Assembly: GCF_011305415.1 (NCBI RefSeq)
Contig: NZ_JAANOQ010000001.1
Coordinates: forward strand, 459,631 to 523,630
DNA from: Flavobacterium bernardetii
GTDB lineage: Bacteria > Bacteroidota > Bacteroidia > Flavobacteriales > Flavobacteriaceae
Reading direction: 5' to 3'
DNA length: 64,000 nt
The notes beneath the pieces were generated by a model, which saw only the letters and a program-made list of their open reading frames with translations, was not told where the DNA came from and did no database searches. Shown here piece after piece: positions 34,206 through 43,617 of the stretch (its first letter is position 1; every line of letters starts with the position of its first letter). The position numbers and the translations under genes are program-made.

Positions 34206-35075
34206 ATGAGTCAGTGGGATGGAAAATCTAAAGGTACTGTACTTGGATATAAAATATTCGTTTTTTGTATAAAAAAGCTAGGAATTAAAGCAGCTTATTC
34301 TGTTTTATTTTTTGTAGCTTTTTATTATTTTATATTCCTAAAGGAAAGTAACAAACAAATATTTTATTATTTCCATAATAGACTTAAGTACTCCTATTTT
34401 AAATCCAAAATTATGGTGTTTAAAAGTTATTTTACTTTCGGACAAACCATAATTGATAAAACAGCGATATCTGCAGGATTAAGAAAAAAATTCACCTACG
34501 ATTTTGATGGTATTGAAATCTTAAATGAATTACTTTCTGATAAAAAAGGTGGTGTACTTATTAGTGCTCACATTGGAAATTTCGAAATTGCAGAACACTT
34601 TTTTGGAGAAATTGATTTTGATTGCCAAATTAATTTGGTAACAACAGATAGAGAACATTCCGAAATTAAGCAATATTTAGAAAGTGTCACTCATAAATCA
34701 TCCATAAAATTTATAATTATTCAAGATGATTTATCTCATATTTTTGAGATTAATAATGCTTTAGCGAATAATGAATTAGTATGTTTTACAGGCGATAGAT
34801 ATTTTCCAGGAACTAAAGTCTTGAGAGAATCTTTGTTAGATGAAGAGGCCAGTTTTCCTGCTGGACCATTTTTAATCGCATCAAGATTAAATGTACCAGT
34901 AATATTTGTGTACGTAATGAAAGAAGCTAACTTGCATTATCATTTATATGCTAGAAAAGCAAATACTAAACATCGTGATGAAAAAGGTTTATTAAAAGCC
35001 TACACTGAAAATTTAGAAGGAATGGTTAAAATGTATCCTTTGCAGTGGTTCAATTACTTTGATTTTTGGAAATAA
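34206..35075 (+). CDS. LpxL/HtrB-type acyltransferase
   Basis: The 289-residue membrane-associated acyltransferase has an N-terminal hydrophobic anchor (about 29-47) and the motif SAHIGNFEIAEHFF with His122 and Glu127, which corresponds to the H-x4-(D/E) catalytic pair of lipid A late acyltransferases. In aryl-polyene and flexirubin clusters such enzymes are thought to transfer the acyl chain to a head group. Here it could make the ester of the aryl-polyene acid with dialkylresorcinol. This is inference. Confidence 0.87.
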   Translation: MSQWDGKSKGTVLGYKIFVFCIKKLGIKAAYSVLFFVAFYYFIFLKESNKQIFYYFHNRLKYSYFKSKIMVFKSYFTFGQTIIDKTAISAGLRKKFTYDFDGIEILNELLSDKKGGVLISAHIGNFEIAEHFFGEIDFDCQINLVTTDREHSEIKQYLESVTHKSSIKFIIIQDDLSHIFEINNALANNELVCFTGDRYFPGTKVLRESLLDEEASFPAGPFLIASRLNVPVIFVYVMKEANLHYHLYARKANTKHRDEKGLLKAYTENLEGMVKMYPLQWFNYFDFWK

Positions 35076-35127
35076 GTTTAATTAAACAGCAAAATTGTAT
35101 TTTTCAGTTATTGCTATTATAGGAATA

Positions 35128-36783
35128 ATGGAGAAATTTGATTCAATAGTAATAGGTTCAGGGGCTGGTGGTTTATCTGCTGCTTTATGTTTAGCTCGTA
35201 GCGGGCAAAAAGTTTTAGTACTAGAACAACATTACGTTCCTGGTGGTTGGTGTCATACTTTTACACTAAACGGTCAACGATTTAGCCCTGGTGTACACTA
35301 TATCGGGTTGCTAGATGAAGGACAATCTACAAACGAACTTTATAAAGGTTTAGGCGTTGCCAATGATTTGACTTTTTTTAGAATGAATCCAAAAGGATAT
35401 GATCATTGTATGATAGCCAATCAAAAATTTGATTTACCTGCCGGATTTGAAAATCTTCAAAGTAAATTAATTTCTGAATTTCCAAAAGAAGAAAAGAACA
35501 TTAAAGAATACCTTTCCTTAATACAAAAAGTAAATTTCGAATTGCAATTAATGCCTAAACTAGAAGGTTTTTGGCAAAAAATTACAGTTCCTTTTCGAAC
35601 AAAAAACTTTGGTAAATTTTCCCTTTTTAGTTTAAAACGAGTAATCGGTTGGCATATTAAAGACCCATTACTTAAAGCCATTCTTAATTCTCAATGTGGT
35701 GATCATGGTGTGCCACCTTCTCAAGCTTGTTTTCCAGTTCATTGCTCAGTTATGTATCATTATTTTGATGGTGGATTTTACCCGATGGGCGGCGGAAGCA
35801 GTATTGTAAAAGCCATGACAAAAAAAATTAAAAGTTATAATGGCGAAGTAAGAGTGAGCCAAAATGTAACTAAAATTATTGTTGAAAATAATCAAGCTAA
35901 AGGAGTAGTTTTAGCAACTGGAGAAACAATTTTAGCAAATACTATTGTTTCAAATGCCGATCCATCAACTACTTATTTAAGGTTAATTGGTAAAGAAAAT
36001 ATCAGTAAAAAATTAAATAAAAAACTTTCAAAAACAAAATATTCAGTCACTTCACTAATTTTGTTTTTAACGGTTGAGTTAGATGTTACAAAATACGGTA
36101 TAGATTCGGGTAATATTTGGAAATTTGAAAGCGAAAATATAGATGAACATTTTACAACTTTAACGGAAGGAAATATTCTTGAAGGTGATAAATTTCCAGC
36201 TCTTTTTATAAGTTGTACGACTTTAAAAGATCCAGTTAGTTTTAATAGTAAGTATCATAACTTTGAAGTAGTGACGTATGTAAGTTATGATAGTTTTAAA
36301 GAGTTCAATCATAGAGAAGATTATCATTCTGAAGCATATGAATTGTTTAAGAAAAAGATTATTGAGAAGTTTTTAAATAATATGGAAGAACTAATTCCAG
36401 ACGTACGAAATCATATTGTTCAAGCGGAATTAGGTACACCAAAAACAAATGAATATTATGTTAATTCGACTAATGGAAATGTATATGGAACGAATAAAAC
36501 ATTAAATCAAGTTGGACCATTTTCATATAAAAACAAATCGGAAATAGAGAATTTATATTTATGTGGCGCCAGTACGATATCACATGGTGTAACTGGTGCA
36601 ACTTATTCTGGACTAGAAGCAGCAGCTCAAATTTTGAAATGTAAGTCGGGTGATTTATTGATAAAAGATGAATCTCAGAAAATTAATATTTATGATGCTG
36701 AAAACAGTAGCACTTGGAGTGAATTTATACATAAGAAACGAGAAGATAAAATTAGAAATTTTAAGAAAATAAATCAAAGTTAG
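35128..36783 (+). CDS. FAD-dependent oxidoreductase, phytoene desaturase-like 1
   Basis: The 551-residue protein has a Rossmann FAD motif (SIVIGSGAGGLSAALCLARSG, about residue 6) and the long fold of the CrtI/retinol saturase group, with GGWCHTF, a GGGSSIV segment and a C-terminal LYLCGASTISHGVTGATYSG. ATG 35128 is preferred, because it is preceded by AGGA and the upstream TTG extension has no support. It may adjust the redox state of the chain or ring. A second member of this group lies at 56434. Confidence 0.87.
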   Translation: MEKFDSIVIGSGAGGLSAALCLARSGQKVLVLEQHYVPGGWCHTFTLNGQRFSPGVHYIGLLDEGQSTNELYKGLGVANDLTFFRMNPKGYDHCMIANQKFDLPAGFENLQSKLISEFPKEEKNIKEYLSLIQKVNFELQLMPKLEGFWQKITVPFRTKNFGKFSLFSLKRVIGWHIKDPLLKAILNSQCGDHGVPPSQACFPVHCSVMYHYFDGGFYPMGGGSSIVKAMTKKIKSYNGEVRVSQNVTKIIVENNQAKGVVLATGETILANTIVSNADPSTTYLRLIGKENISKKLNKKLSKTKYSVTSLILFLTVELDVTKYGIDSGNIWKFESENIDEHFTTLTEGNILEGDKFPALFISCTTLKDPVSFNSKYHNFEVVTYVSYDSFKEFNHREDYHSEAYELFKKKIIEKFLNNMEELIPDVRNHIVQAELGTPKTNEYYVNSTNGNVYGTNKTLNQVGPFSYKNKSEIENLYLCGASTISHGVTGATYSGLEAAAQILKCKSGDLLIKDESQKINIYDAENSSTWSEFIHKKREDKIRNFKKINQS

Positions 36784-36792
36784 TATTATCAA

Positions 36793-37695
36793 ATGAAAAA
36801 CGTATTAGTTATACATTACTCACAATCAGGTCAATTAACTGAAATACTTGATACTATTACGCTTCCATTTTCTTCTGAAGATGAAATTAATGTTACACAT
36901 TATACTATAGAAATGGAGAAAGAATTTCCGTTTCCGTGGAATAAAACTGCTTTTTTTGATGCATTTCCAGAATCGTTTTTACAAATTCCAGCAGCCATAA
37001 AAACACCTTCAAATTCTATTTTAGAAAAAAAATACGACTTAATTATTTTAGGTTATCAAGTTTGGTATTTATCGCCATCTATTCCAGTAAATTCATTTTT
37101 GAAAAGTACTTTTGCGAAACAGTTATTTCAAGACACTCCAGTTGTCACAGTTATTGGAGCCAGAAATATGTGGGTGAAAGCACAAGAGAAAATGAAAGTG
37201 TTGTTGTCAGATTTAGGCGCTAAATTAGTTGGAAATATCGCTTTAGTAGATAGAAACATAAATCACGTAAGTGTGGTGACTATCGTTCATTGGATGTTTA
37301 CAGGAGAAAAAACAAAATATTTAGGTATTTTTCCAAAACCTGGTGTTTCAGAATCTGAAATTAAAAATGCTTCTAAATTTGGAAATGTTATTCTACTTGC
37401 GTTAAAAAATAATAATTTTTTGACCTTACAAGAGGAATTATTAAAATTAGATGCTGTTGAAATTCGAGCTTTTTTAGTAGAAATGGATAAAAAAGCCAAT
37501 AAAATGTTTAAAATCTGGTCGAATTTCATCATAAATAAAAAAAAATCAAGAGAATCTTGGTTAAAAGTTTTTAATGTTTATTTATGGGTTGCTATTTGGT
37601 TAATATCGCCAATTGTGTTTATCTTGCACCTTTTAAAATACCCATTTGTAGCTAATAAAATAGCTAATGAAAAAAACTTATACAAAAAGATATAA
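36793..37695 (+). CDS. darA: DarA-type dialkylresorcinol biosynthesis protein
   Basis: The 300-residue protein begins like a flavodoxin or NADPH-quinone reductase (VLVIHYSQSGQLTEILDTI) with IILGYQVWYLSPSIPVNSFL. It ends in a hydrophobic segment (about 268-287) and a basic tail. It matches the DarA partner of DarB in dialkylresorcinol formation, in which two fatty-acid-derived chains are condensed and aromatised. It lies 12 bp upstream of darB. The flavin role is inferred from the flavodoxin-like start. Confidence 0.85.
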   Translation: MKNVLVIHYSQSGQLTEILDTITLPFSSEDEINVTHYTIEMEKEFPFPWNKTAFFDAFPESFLQIPAAIKTPSNSILEKKYDLIILGYQVWYLSPSIPVNSFLKSTFAKQLFQDTPVVTVIGARNMWVKAQEKMKVLLSDLGAKLVGNIALVDRNINHVSVVTIVHWMFTGEKTKYLGIFPKPGVSESEIKNASKFGNVILLALKNNNFLTLQEELLKLDAVEIRAFLVEMDKKANKMFKIWSNFIINKKKSRESWLKVFNVYLWVAIWLISPIVFILHLLKYPFVANKIANEKNLYKKI

Positions 37696-37707
37696 TCAGT
37701 AATAATA

Positions 37708-38841
37708 ATGTCTGAAGTTTACATAACAAAATCTAGTAAATTCTTACCAAATAATCCTATATCAAATGATGATATGGAGAAATGGTTAGGATTAATTAAT
37801 GAAGAATCTTCCAAAGCAAGACGTATTGTTTTAAGAAACAATGGAATTGCAAACAGATACTATGCATTAGATGAAAATGGAAATCCAACACATTCTAATG
37901 CAGATTTAACTTTTTTAGCAATTGAAAAATTGTTTGATGATCAATTTGCGTCTTTAAAGATGGAATTGCTTTCTTGTGGAACATCTACTCCAGATTTGCT
38001 TTTACCATCTCACGCAGCCATGGTTCACGGATTATTACAAAATCAATCAGTAGAATTAAATTCTTCTTCTGGTGTTTGTAATGCTGGAATGAATGCTTTA
38101 AAATTTGGATATTTATCTGTTAAATCTGGAAATACTTCAAATGCCGTTTGTACAGGTTCTGAAAGAGTTTCAACTTGGATGTTAGCGGAAAAATTTGAAA
38201 ACGAAATCATCAATCTTAAAAAATTAGAAGAGCAACCAATCGTAGCATTCAAAAAAGATTTTTTGCGTTGGATGTTATCAGATGGAGCTGGAGCTTTTTT
38301 ATTAGAAAATAAACCAAACGGAGCGATTTCTTTAAAAATAGAATGGATGGAAGCCTATTCATATGCCTATGAATTAGAAACGTGTATGTATGCAGGTGGC
38401 GATAAATTAGCAGATGGAAGCATCAAACCTTGGAGCGATTATAACTCTAACGAATGGTTGTCTGAATCCGTATTCGCTATTAAACAAGATGTCAAAATTT
38501 TAGATGCACATATTTTACAAAAAGGAGCGTTAAGTATGAAAACTGCTCTAGATAAAAATAATATTGGCGCTAACGATATCACTTATTTTTTACCACACGT
38601 TTCTTCACATTATTTTGTAAAAGGACTTTATGCTGCTTTGAAAGAGCAAAATATAGAAATTCCTTTAGAACGTTGGTTTATGAATTTAAAAAAAGTAGGA
38701 AACGTTGGTTCGGCATCAATTTACTTGATGTTAGAAGAATTAATGAATTCTGGAAAATTAAATAAAGGAGATAAAATTTTACTATCTGTTCCAGAAAGTG
38801 GTCGTTTCTCTTATTCATATGCTTATTTAACTGTGTGCTAA
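37708..38841 (+). CDS. darB: DarB ketosynthase (KAS III-like)
   Basis: This 377-residue condensing enzyme of the FabH/thiolase superfamily has catalytic Cys124 (SSGVCNAGMNA), a His in LPHVSSHYF and an Asn in GNVGSASIYL. DarB joins two acyl chains to give the cyclohexanedione precursor of dialkylresorcinol, the alkyl half of flexirubin. Its stop codon overlaps the start of the hotdog dehydratase gene by one base (TAATG). Confidence 0.9.
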   Translation: MSEVYITKSSKFLPNNPISNDDMEKWLGLINEESSKARRIVLRNNGIANRYYALDENGNPTHSNADLTFLAIEKLFDDQFASLKMELLSCGTSTPDLLLPSHAAMVHGLLQNQSVELNSSSGVCNAGMNALKFGYLSVKSGNTSNAVCTGSERVSTWMLAEKFENEIINLKKLEEQPIVAFKKDFLRWMLSDGAGAFLLENKPNGAISLKIEWMEAYSYAYELETCMYAGGDKLADGSIKPWSDYNSNEWLSESVFAIKQDVKILDAHILQKGALSMKTALDKNNIGANDITYFLPHVSSHYFVKGLYAALKEQNIEIPLERWFMNLKKVGNVGSASIYLMLEELMNSGKLNKGDKILLSVPESGRFSYSYAYLTVC

Positions 38842-39275
38842 TGCAAAATGTAGTTTTACCTATTTTAGATCGTGATTTTGTTGGAACTCTTATCCCACAA
38901 AAATTTCCATTTGTAATGGTGGATAAAGTATTGGCTTTCGAAGAAAATTTTATTACTTCTGGTTTTACAATCGAAGAATCAAATATTTTTACTGAAAAGG
39001 GTACTTTTCAAGAAGCTGGATTAATTGAACATATGGCACAATCTGTTGCTTTATATACAGGTTATCAGTTTTATTTAAAAAAAGAACCTGCACCAACAGG
39101 ATATATCGGAGCCATAAAATCAATTGAAATTTTCGAATTGCCAAAAGTAAACGACAATCTTACAACTAAAGTAAACGTACTTCACGAATTTTCTGGAGTT
39201 ACTTTAGTTGATATTTCAGTTTTATTAAATGATGTTGAAATTGCTCGCGGGCAAATGAAAACAGTTTTAGCTTAA
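38841..39275 (+). CDS. Hotdog-fold dehydratase-like protein 1
   Basis: From ATG 38841, which overlaps the darB stop, this is a 144-residue hotdog protein. The start IPQKFPFVMVDKV and the helix EAGLIEHMAQSVAL align with FabZ/ApeP-type dehydratases, but the GHFPG motif of FabZ is missing. It may be a dehydratase of the aryl-polyene type or a subunit of one. It forms a pair with the next gene. Confidence 0.8.
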   Translation: MQNVVLPILDRDFVGTLIPQKFPFVMVDKVLAFEENFITSGFTIEESNIFTEKGTFQEAGLIEHMAQSVALYTGYQFYLKKEPAPTGYIGAIKSIEIFELPKVNDNLTTKVNVLHEFSGVTLVDISVLLNDVEIARGQMKTVLA

Positions 39276-39279
39276 TATA

Positions 39280-39747
39280 ATGGGAGAAGATTTGAAGGAT
39301 ACAGTAATAAATATAAATGATTTTTTACCACATAGAGCACCTATGTTAATGGTAGATTTTTTAATAGAAATATCAGCTACTTCAGTTACTTCTGTTTTCA
39401 AAATTAAAGAAGATAATGTTTTTGTTGAAAATAATTATTTTTCTGAAGTTGGATTAATTGAAAATTCAGCACAAACTTGTTCTTCAATTGTAGGACAAAC
39501 TTTCTTTTTTACTGCAGATAATGAAGTAAGAGATGACGTCAAATTAGTTGGCTTTATCAGTGGGATAAAAAAAGCATCTGTTTTTATGTTGCCGAAAGTA
39601 AATGATACGATTAAAACATTTGCCACTTTAGTTTCTAGATTTGATTCTGACGATTATAGTATTTGTACCATGAAATGTGAAACGTTTCAAGAAGAAAATC
39701 TTTTACTAGAAGCAGAAATAAATCTATTCATTCAAGAAGTAAAGTAA
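39280..39747 (+). CDS. Hotdog-fold dehydratase-like protein 2 (ApeP-like)
   Basis: The 155-residue hotdog protein has FLPHRAPMLMVD at the front, a hallmark of aryl-polyene dehydratases, and a helix GLIENSAQTCSSIVG. It also lacks the FabZ GHFPG motif. With the preceding protein it could form a heteromeric dehydratase removing water from 3-hydroxyacyl intermediates, which gives the conjugated polyene. The genes are 4 bp apart. Confidence 0.82.
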   Translation: MGEDLKDTVININDFLPHRAPMLMVDFLIEISATSVTSVFKIKEDNVFVENNYFSEVGLIENSAQTCSSIVGQTFFFTADNEVRDDVKLVGFISGIKKASVFMLPKVNDTIKTFATLVSRFDSDDYSICTMKCETFQEENLLLEAEINLFIQEVK

Positions 39748-39748
39748 G

Positions 39749-40153
39749 ATGAAGAAAGAAGAAATACCTCAAGATGAAAGTAATTTATCTAAAAGCAACA
39801 TAAAGGAATTATGTTATGCAACAGATGAAAACGGAAATTATACAACAGGTTTAAGTACAGGTTGGGAAGCAAAAACGATTGCTTTAGAAAGTTCTATAAA
39901 TACCATTAATGAACGTATTGAAGAAGCTAAACAAGATATCAAATCAGGAAAAGTTAGTCCAATAGTTTACTATATGGAATTACATAAAATGGATTGGCCA
40001 ACATTAGCAGATTATGTGGGAATGTGGCAATGGAGAGTGAAAAGACACACTAAGCCATCCGTATTTAAAAAACTAAATAGCAAAATACTACAGAAATATG
40101 CTGATACATTTCAAATTTCTGTAGACGAATTAATAAATTACAAAGGAGCCTAA
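39749..40153 (+). CDS. Small protein, possibly XRE-like, of the flexirubin cluster
   Basis: I do not recognise the family. The 134-residue hydrophilic protein has a charged central helix (about 48-70) and a C-terminal segment (about 84-130: WPTLADYVGMWQWRVKRH...) that could form a helix-turn-helix similar to XRE regulators. It overlaps the next start by one base (TAATG) and follows the dehydratase by 1 bp, so it is translationally coupled. A regulatory or scaffold role is possible. Confidence 0.55.
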   Translation: MKKEEIPQDESNLSKSNIKELCYATDENGNYTTGLSTGWEAKTIALESSINTINERIEEAKQDIKSGKVSPIVYYMELHKMDWPTLADYVGMWQWRVKRHTKPSVFKKLNSKILQKYADTFQISVDELINYKGA

Positions 40154-41148
40154 TGAACACCAATTTTACACATCATCAATCTGCACATTGTGAAAACGGA
40201 GTGGCTTCTAATTTATTAAAATTCAATGGAATTAATATAAGTGAGCCAATGGTTTTTGGTATTGGTTCCGGACTTTTCTTCTTTTATTTACCTTTATTGA
40301 AAGTGAATCAAGCACCAGCCATTAGTTACAGACCAATGCCAGGTTTTATTTTCAATAAAGCCGCAAAAAGATTAGGAATTACAGTTAAAAGAATAAAATT
40401 TTCGAGCCCTGAAAAAGCTCAAATCGCCCTAGAAAATAATTTAAAAAACAATATTCCAACGGGTTTACAAGTTGGTGTTTATAATTTAACTTATTTTCCA
40501 GACGAATACCGTTTTCATTTCAACGCCCACAATTTAGTGGTTTACGGGAAAAACGAAAACACTTTTTTAATTAGCGATCCTGTAATGGAAACTGTAACAA
40601 CTCTTACAGAAGCAGAATTAGAAAAAGTCAGATTTGCAAAAGGTACACTTTCTCCAAAAGGACAAATGTATTATCCAACGCATATCCCATCTCAAATTAA
40701 TTGGGAAATTGCCATAAAAAAAGGAATTAAAAACACCTGTAGCGATATGCTTGCACCAGTGCCAATTGTTGGTGTTGCTGCGATGCGCTATTTAGCTAAA
40801 AGTATTAGAAAATGGCCAAAAGCTAAAGGAATAAAAGTTGCCAATCACTATTTAGCCCAAATGATTCGTATGCAAGAAGAAATTGGAACTGGTGGTGGTG
40901 GTTTCAGATTTATTTATGCAGCATTTTTGCAAGAAGCTGCTGTGATTTTGAAAAATGATAAACTAAAAGAACTTTCATTTGAAATGACTCAAATTGGAGA
41001 TTTATGGAGAGATTTTGCTCTTAATGCCTCTCGAGTTTGTAAAAACAGAAGTAATGTGGAAGATGTTTACAATACTTTAGCTGATCAATTGCTTTATCTT
41101 GCAGATTTAGAAGAAAAGTTTTTCAAAGAACTTAAAAAAGCAATTTAA
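40153..41148 (+). CDS. BtrH-like acyltransferase-fold protein
   Basis: The 331-residue protein matches BtrH N-terminal domain proteins. BtrH transfers an acyl group from a carrier protein to butirosin. Candidate catalytic residues are Cys13 (SAHCENGVASN), His126 (FNAHNLVVYG) and Asp142 (ISDPV), the order expected for a papain-like fold. Residues about 190-331 form a helical C-terminal domain. It is a good candidate for moving a carrier-bound acyl group in flexirubin assembly. Substrate is unknown. Confidence 0.78.
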   Translation: MNTNFTHHQSAHCENGVASNLLKFNGINISEPMVFGIGSGLFFFYLPLLKVNQAPAISYRPMPGFIFNKAAKRLGITVKRIKFSSPEKAQIALENNLKNNIPTGLQVGVYNLTYFPDEYRFHFNAHNLVVYGKNENTFLISDPVMETVTTLTEAELEKVRFAKGTLSPKGQMYYPTHIPSQINWEIAIKKGIKNTCSDMLAPVPIVGVAAMRYLAKSIRKWPKAKGIKVANHYLAQMIRMQEEIGTGGGGFRFIYAAFLQEAAVILKNDKLKELSFEMTQIGDLWRDFALNASRVCKNRSNVEDVYNTLADQLLYLADLEEKFFKELKKAI

Positions 41149-41149
41149 G

Positions 41150-41911
41150 GTGAGTAATAATACAGGTATAATTCAAATCAATCAACTTTATAAGCAATAT
41201 AAAGATGCAGATTATTTCTCCGTAAATAATCTAAATTTAGTTATTGGTGAAAAAGAAATATATGGTTTACTTGGACCAAATGGAGCAGGAAAAACCACAT
41301 TGATTTCTATGCTTTGCGGAATAATAAAACCTACTTCAGGGAATTTCAGCATTAATAATTTGACTTACGAAAAGAACGCCTTCGAAATTAAAAAAACGAT
41401 AGGAGTTGTTCCACAAGAATACGCACTTTATCCAACACTTACAGCCAGAGAAAATTTATTATATTTCGGAAGTATGTACGGACTGAAAGGTAAAGATCTA
41501 AGAGAGAAAGTCACAATAGCTTTAGATCAACTTGGATTATTAAAATTTGCCGATAAAAAAATTGATACGTTTTCCGGAGGAATGAAACGCAGAATAAACT
41601 TAATTGCTGGTATTTTACACGAGCCTTTAATTTTATTTTTAGATGAACCAACAGTTGGAGTAGATGTACAATCTAAAAATGTAATTATCAGTTATTTAAA
41701 AGAATTAAATGCTAAAGGAACTACGATAATTTATACCTCACATCATTTATCTGAAGCTCAAGATTTTTGTACCAAAATCGCAATCATCGACAGAGGAACT
41801 ATTTACGCTGAAGGAACTCCAAATCAATTAATTCAAGAAACTTCGGGTGCACATAATTTAGAAGATGTTTTTATTTCATTAACCGGTAAAGAACTTCGCG
41901 ATGATGTATAA
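41150..41911 (+). CDS. ABC transporter ATP-binding protein
   Basis: The 253-residue ATPase starts at GTG 41150, one base after the previous stop. Motifs are Walker A GPNGAGKTT (about 42-50), signature FSGGMKRR (about 141-148), Walker B LILFLDEPTVG and a switch His in TSHHLSEA. It belongs to the ABC-2 type exporters with the permease at 41901. Transport of pigment or precursor across the inner membrane is likely but inferred. Confidence 0.9.
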   Translation: MSNNTGIIQINQLYKQYKDADYFSVNNLNLVIGEKEIYGLLGPNGAGKTTLISMLCGIIKPTSGNFSINNLTYEKNAFEIKKTIGVVPQEYALYPTLTARENLLYFGSMYGLKGKDLREKVTIALDQLGLLKFADKKIDTFSGGMKRRINLIAGILHEPLILFLDEPTVGVDVQSKNVIISYLKELNAKGTTIIYTSHHLSEAQDFCTKIAIIDRGTIYAEGTPNQLIQETSGAHNLEDVFISLTGKELRDDV

Positions 41912-43193
41912 ATTATGGATGTCAGTTTATAAAGAATTTCTTTTACTTAAAAGAGATTTTGGAGGTTTAATCATTTTATTTGTGATGCCTTTAGTGCTAA
42001 TTATTACAATAACATTAATTCAAGATAGCACTTTTAGAACCGTTACAGAAAGTAAAATTCCTGTTATTTTAGTCGATAACGATAAAGGAGAAATTTCTAA
42101 AACAGTAATTGAAAATTTAAATAAAAGCGGTCAGTTTGAAATAATATCTTCTTTAGATGGAAAAGACTTAACTGAAATCACGGCTAAAGAAGCCGTTTTT
42201 AAAGGAAAATTCCAATTAGCGATAATTATTCCTAGTAATCTAAGTAAAGATTTGCAATTGAAAGTAAATCAAAATGTAGATAAAATCGTTTCAAATTTTG
42301 GAATTGGAGAAGTTTCTGAAACTAAAAAAGATAGTTTACCACAAAAAATAGATAAAAAAGAAGTCCGACTTTATTTTGATCCAGCCACTCAATCGACTTT
42401 TAAAAGTAATGTCAAAAGCAGTATTGATAAAATGATTTCTCAAATAGAAACTAAATCTATTTATGCTACTTTTCAAGACCAATTAGGAGAAGGTGATGCG
42501 CCAATTTTTGAGCAAGAGAGTTTCATTACTTTTAAAGAAATTATGCCAACAGTTGACAACAAAGAAGTGCTTCCAAATTCAGTACAACACAATGTACCAG
42601 CTTGGACTTTATTCGCTATCTTTTTTATAATAGTTCCTTTATCTATTAATATTGTTAAAGAAAAAGGGCAAGGTACACAAATACGATTACTGACAAATCC
42701 AGTTCCGTATTCAATCGTTATTGCTGGAAAAACAATTACCTATTTGGTAATATGTATGATTCAGTTTTACCTAATGGTTTTAGTTGGAATGTATTTATTT
42801 CCGTATTTAAGTTTACCAACTTTAGATTTAGACGGAAAATTCTTTTTAATGAGTGTTGTGGCACTATTTTCAGGATTAGCCGCAATCGGATTTGGAATTT
42901 TATTAGGAACTATAGCCAAAACGCAAGAACAATCAGCGCCATTTGGAGCTACATCAGTTGTTATTTTAGCAGCAATTGGTGGTGTTTGGGTTCCGGTATT
43001 CGCTATGCCAAAAGTAATGCAAGTTATTTCACATATTTCTCCTATGAATTGGGGATTAAATGCATTTTATGATGTTTTACTACGTAAAGCAGACGCTGTT
43101 GAAATTCTTCCAGAAATATTTTTATTACTTTTGTTTTTTATAATTACAATTTTCATTGCCATTCAATATGATAAAAAGAAAAGAGCAGTATAA
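41901..43193 (+). CDS. ABC-2 type transporter permease
   Basis: The 430-residue permease has one N-terminal transmembrane helix (about 23-40), a large extracytoplasmic domain (about 45-225) and five or six C-terminal helices (from about 230). The ATG 41901 lies 11 bp inside the preceding ATPase gene, which is consistent with translational coupling. With the ATPase it forms a two-gene exporter within the pigment operon. Confidence 0.9.
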   Translation: MMYKLWMSVYKEFLLLKRDFGGLIILFVMPLVLIITITLIQDSTFRTVTESKIPVILVDNDKGEISKTVIENLNKSGQFEIISSLDGKDLTEITAKEAVFKGKFQLAIIIPSNLSKDLQLKVNQNVDKIVSNFGIGEVSETKKDSLPQKIDKKEVRLYFDPATQSTFKSNVKSSIDKMISQIETKSIYATFQDQLGEGDAPIFEQESFITFKEIMPTVDNKEVLPNSVQHNVPAWTLFAIFFIIVPLSINIVKEKGQGTQIRLLTNPVPYSIVIAGKTITYLVICMIQFYLMVLVGMYLFPYLSLPTLDLDGKFFLMSVVALFSGLAAIGFGILLGTIAKTQEQSAPFGATSVVILAAIGGVWVPVFAMPKVMQVISHISPMNWGLNAFYDVLLRKADAVEILPEIFLLLLFFIITIFIAIQYDKKKRAV

Positions 43194-43617
43194 CGAAGCT
43201 TCACATTTAAATGTTTCTAGTGATATTAGAATCAGATTTAACGAAACAGATCCATTAGGAATTGTTTGGCACGGCTGCTATATAACTTATTTTGAAGATG
43301 GAAGAGAAGCTTTCGGAAGATTGCACGGAATTTCATACTTAGATGTTCAAAAACATGGATATACAACTCCAATTGTAAAATCGGTTTGTGAGCATAAATT
43401 GTCTTTACGTTATGGAGATGTAGCTCGAATTGAAACTACAATTGTAGATTCTCCAGCTGCGAAAATGATTTTTAGATATGTAATTTACGATAGTAATAAT
43501 GAAGTGGCTTGTACAGGTGAAACGGTTCAAGTGTTTTTAGATAGCGACGGAAATTTAGTTTTAAATGCACCTTCATTTTATGAGGAGTGGAAAAAGAGCG
43601 TAGGATTATTAAAATGA
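43168..43617 (+). CDS. Acyl-CoA/ACP thioesterase, 4-hydroxybenzoyl-CoA type
   Basis: From ATG 43168 this is a 149-residue hotdog thioesterase of the 4-hydroxybenzoyl-CoA/YbgC group: TDPLGIVWHGCYITYFEDGREAFG with Asp28 and His35. It could release or edit aryl-polyene or fatty acyl intermediates. It overlaps the preceding permease gene by 26 bp and the next start by four bases (ATGA), so it is coupled on both sides. Confidence 0.88.
   Translation: MIKRKEQYNEASHLNVSSDIRIRFNETDPLGIVWHGCYITYFEDGREAFGRLHGISYLDVQKHGYTTPIVKSVCEHKLSLRYGDVARIETTIVDSPAAKMIFRYVIYDSNNEVACTGETVQVFLDSDGNLVLNAPSFYEEWKKSVGLLK

Noticed and set aside
42752..43072. Plus-strand frame of 106 codons inside the ABC permease gene
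   Set aside because: It is the +1 frame of a well-supported membrane protein and has unlikely composition.
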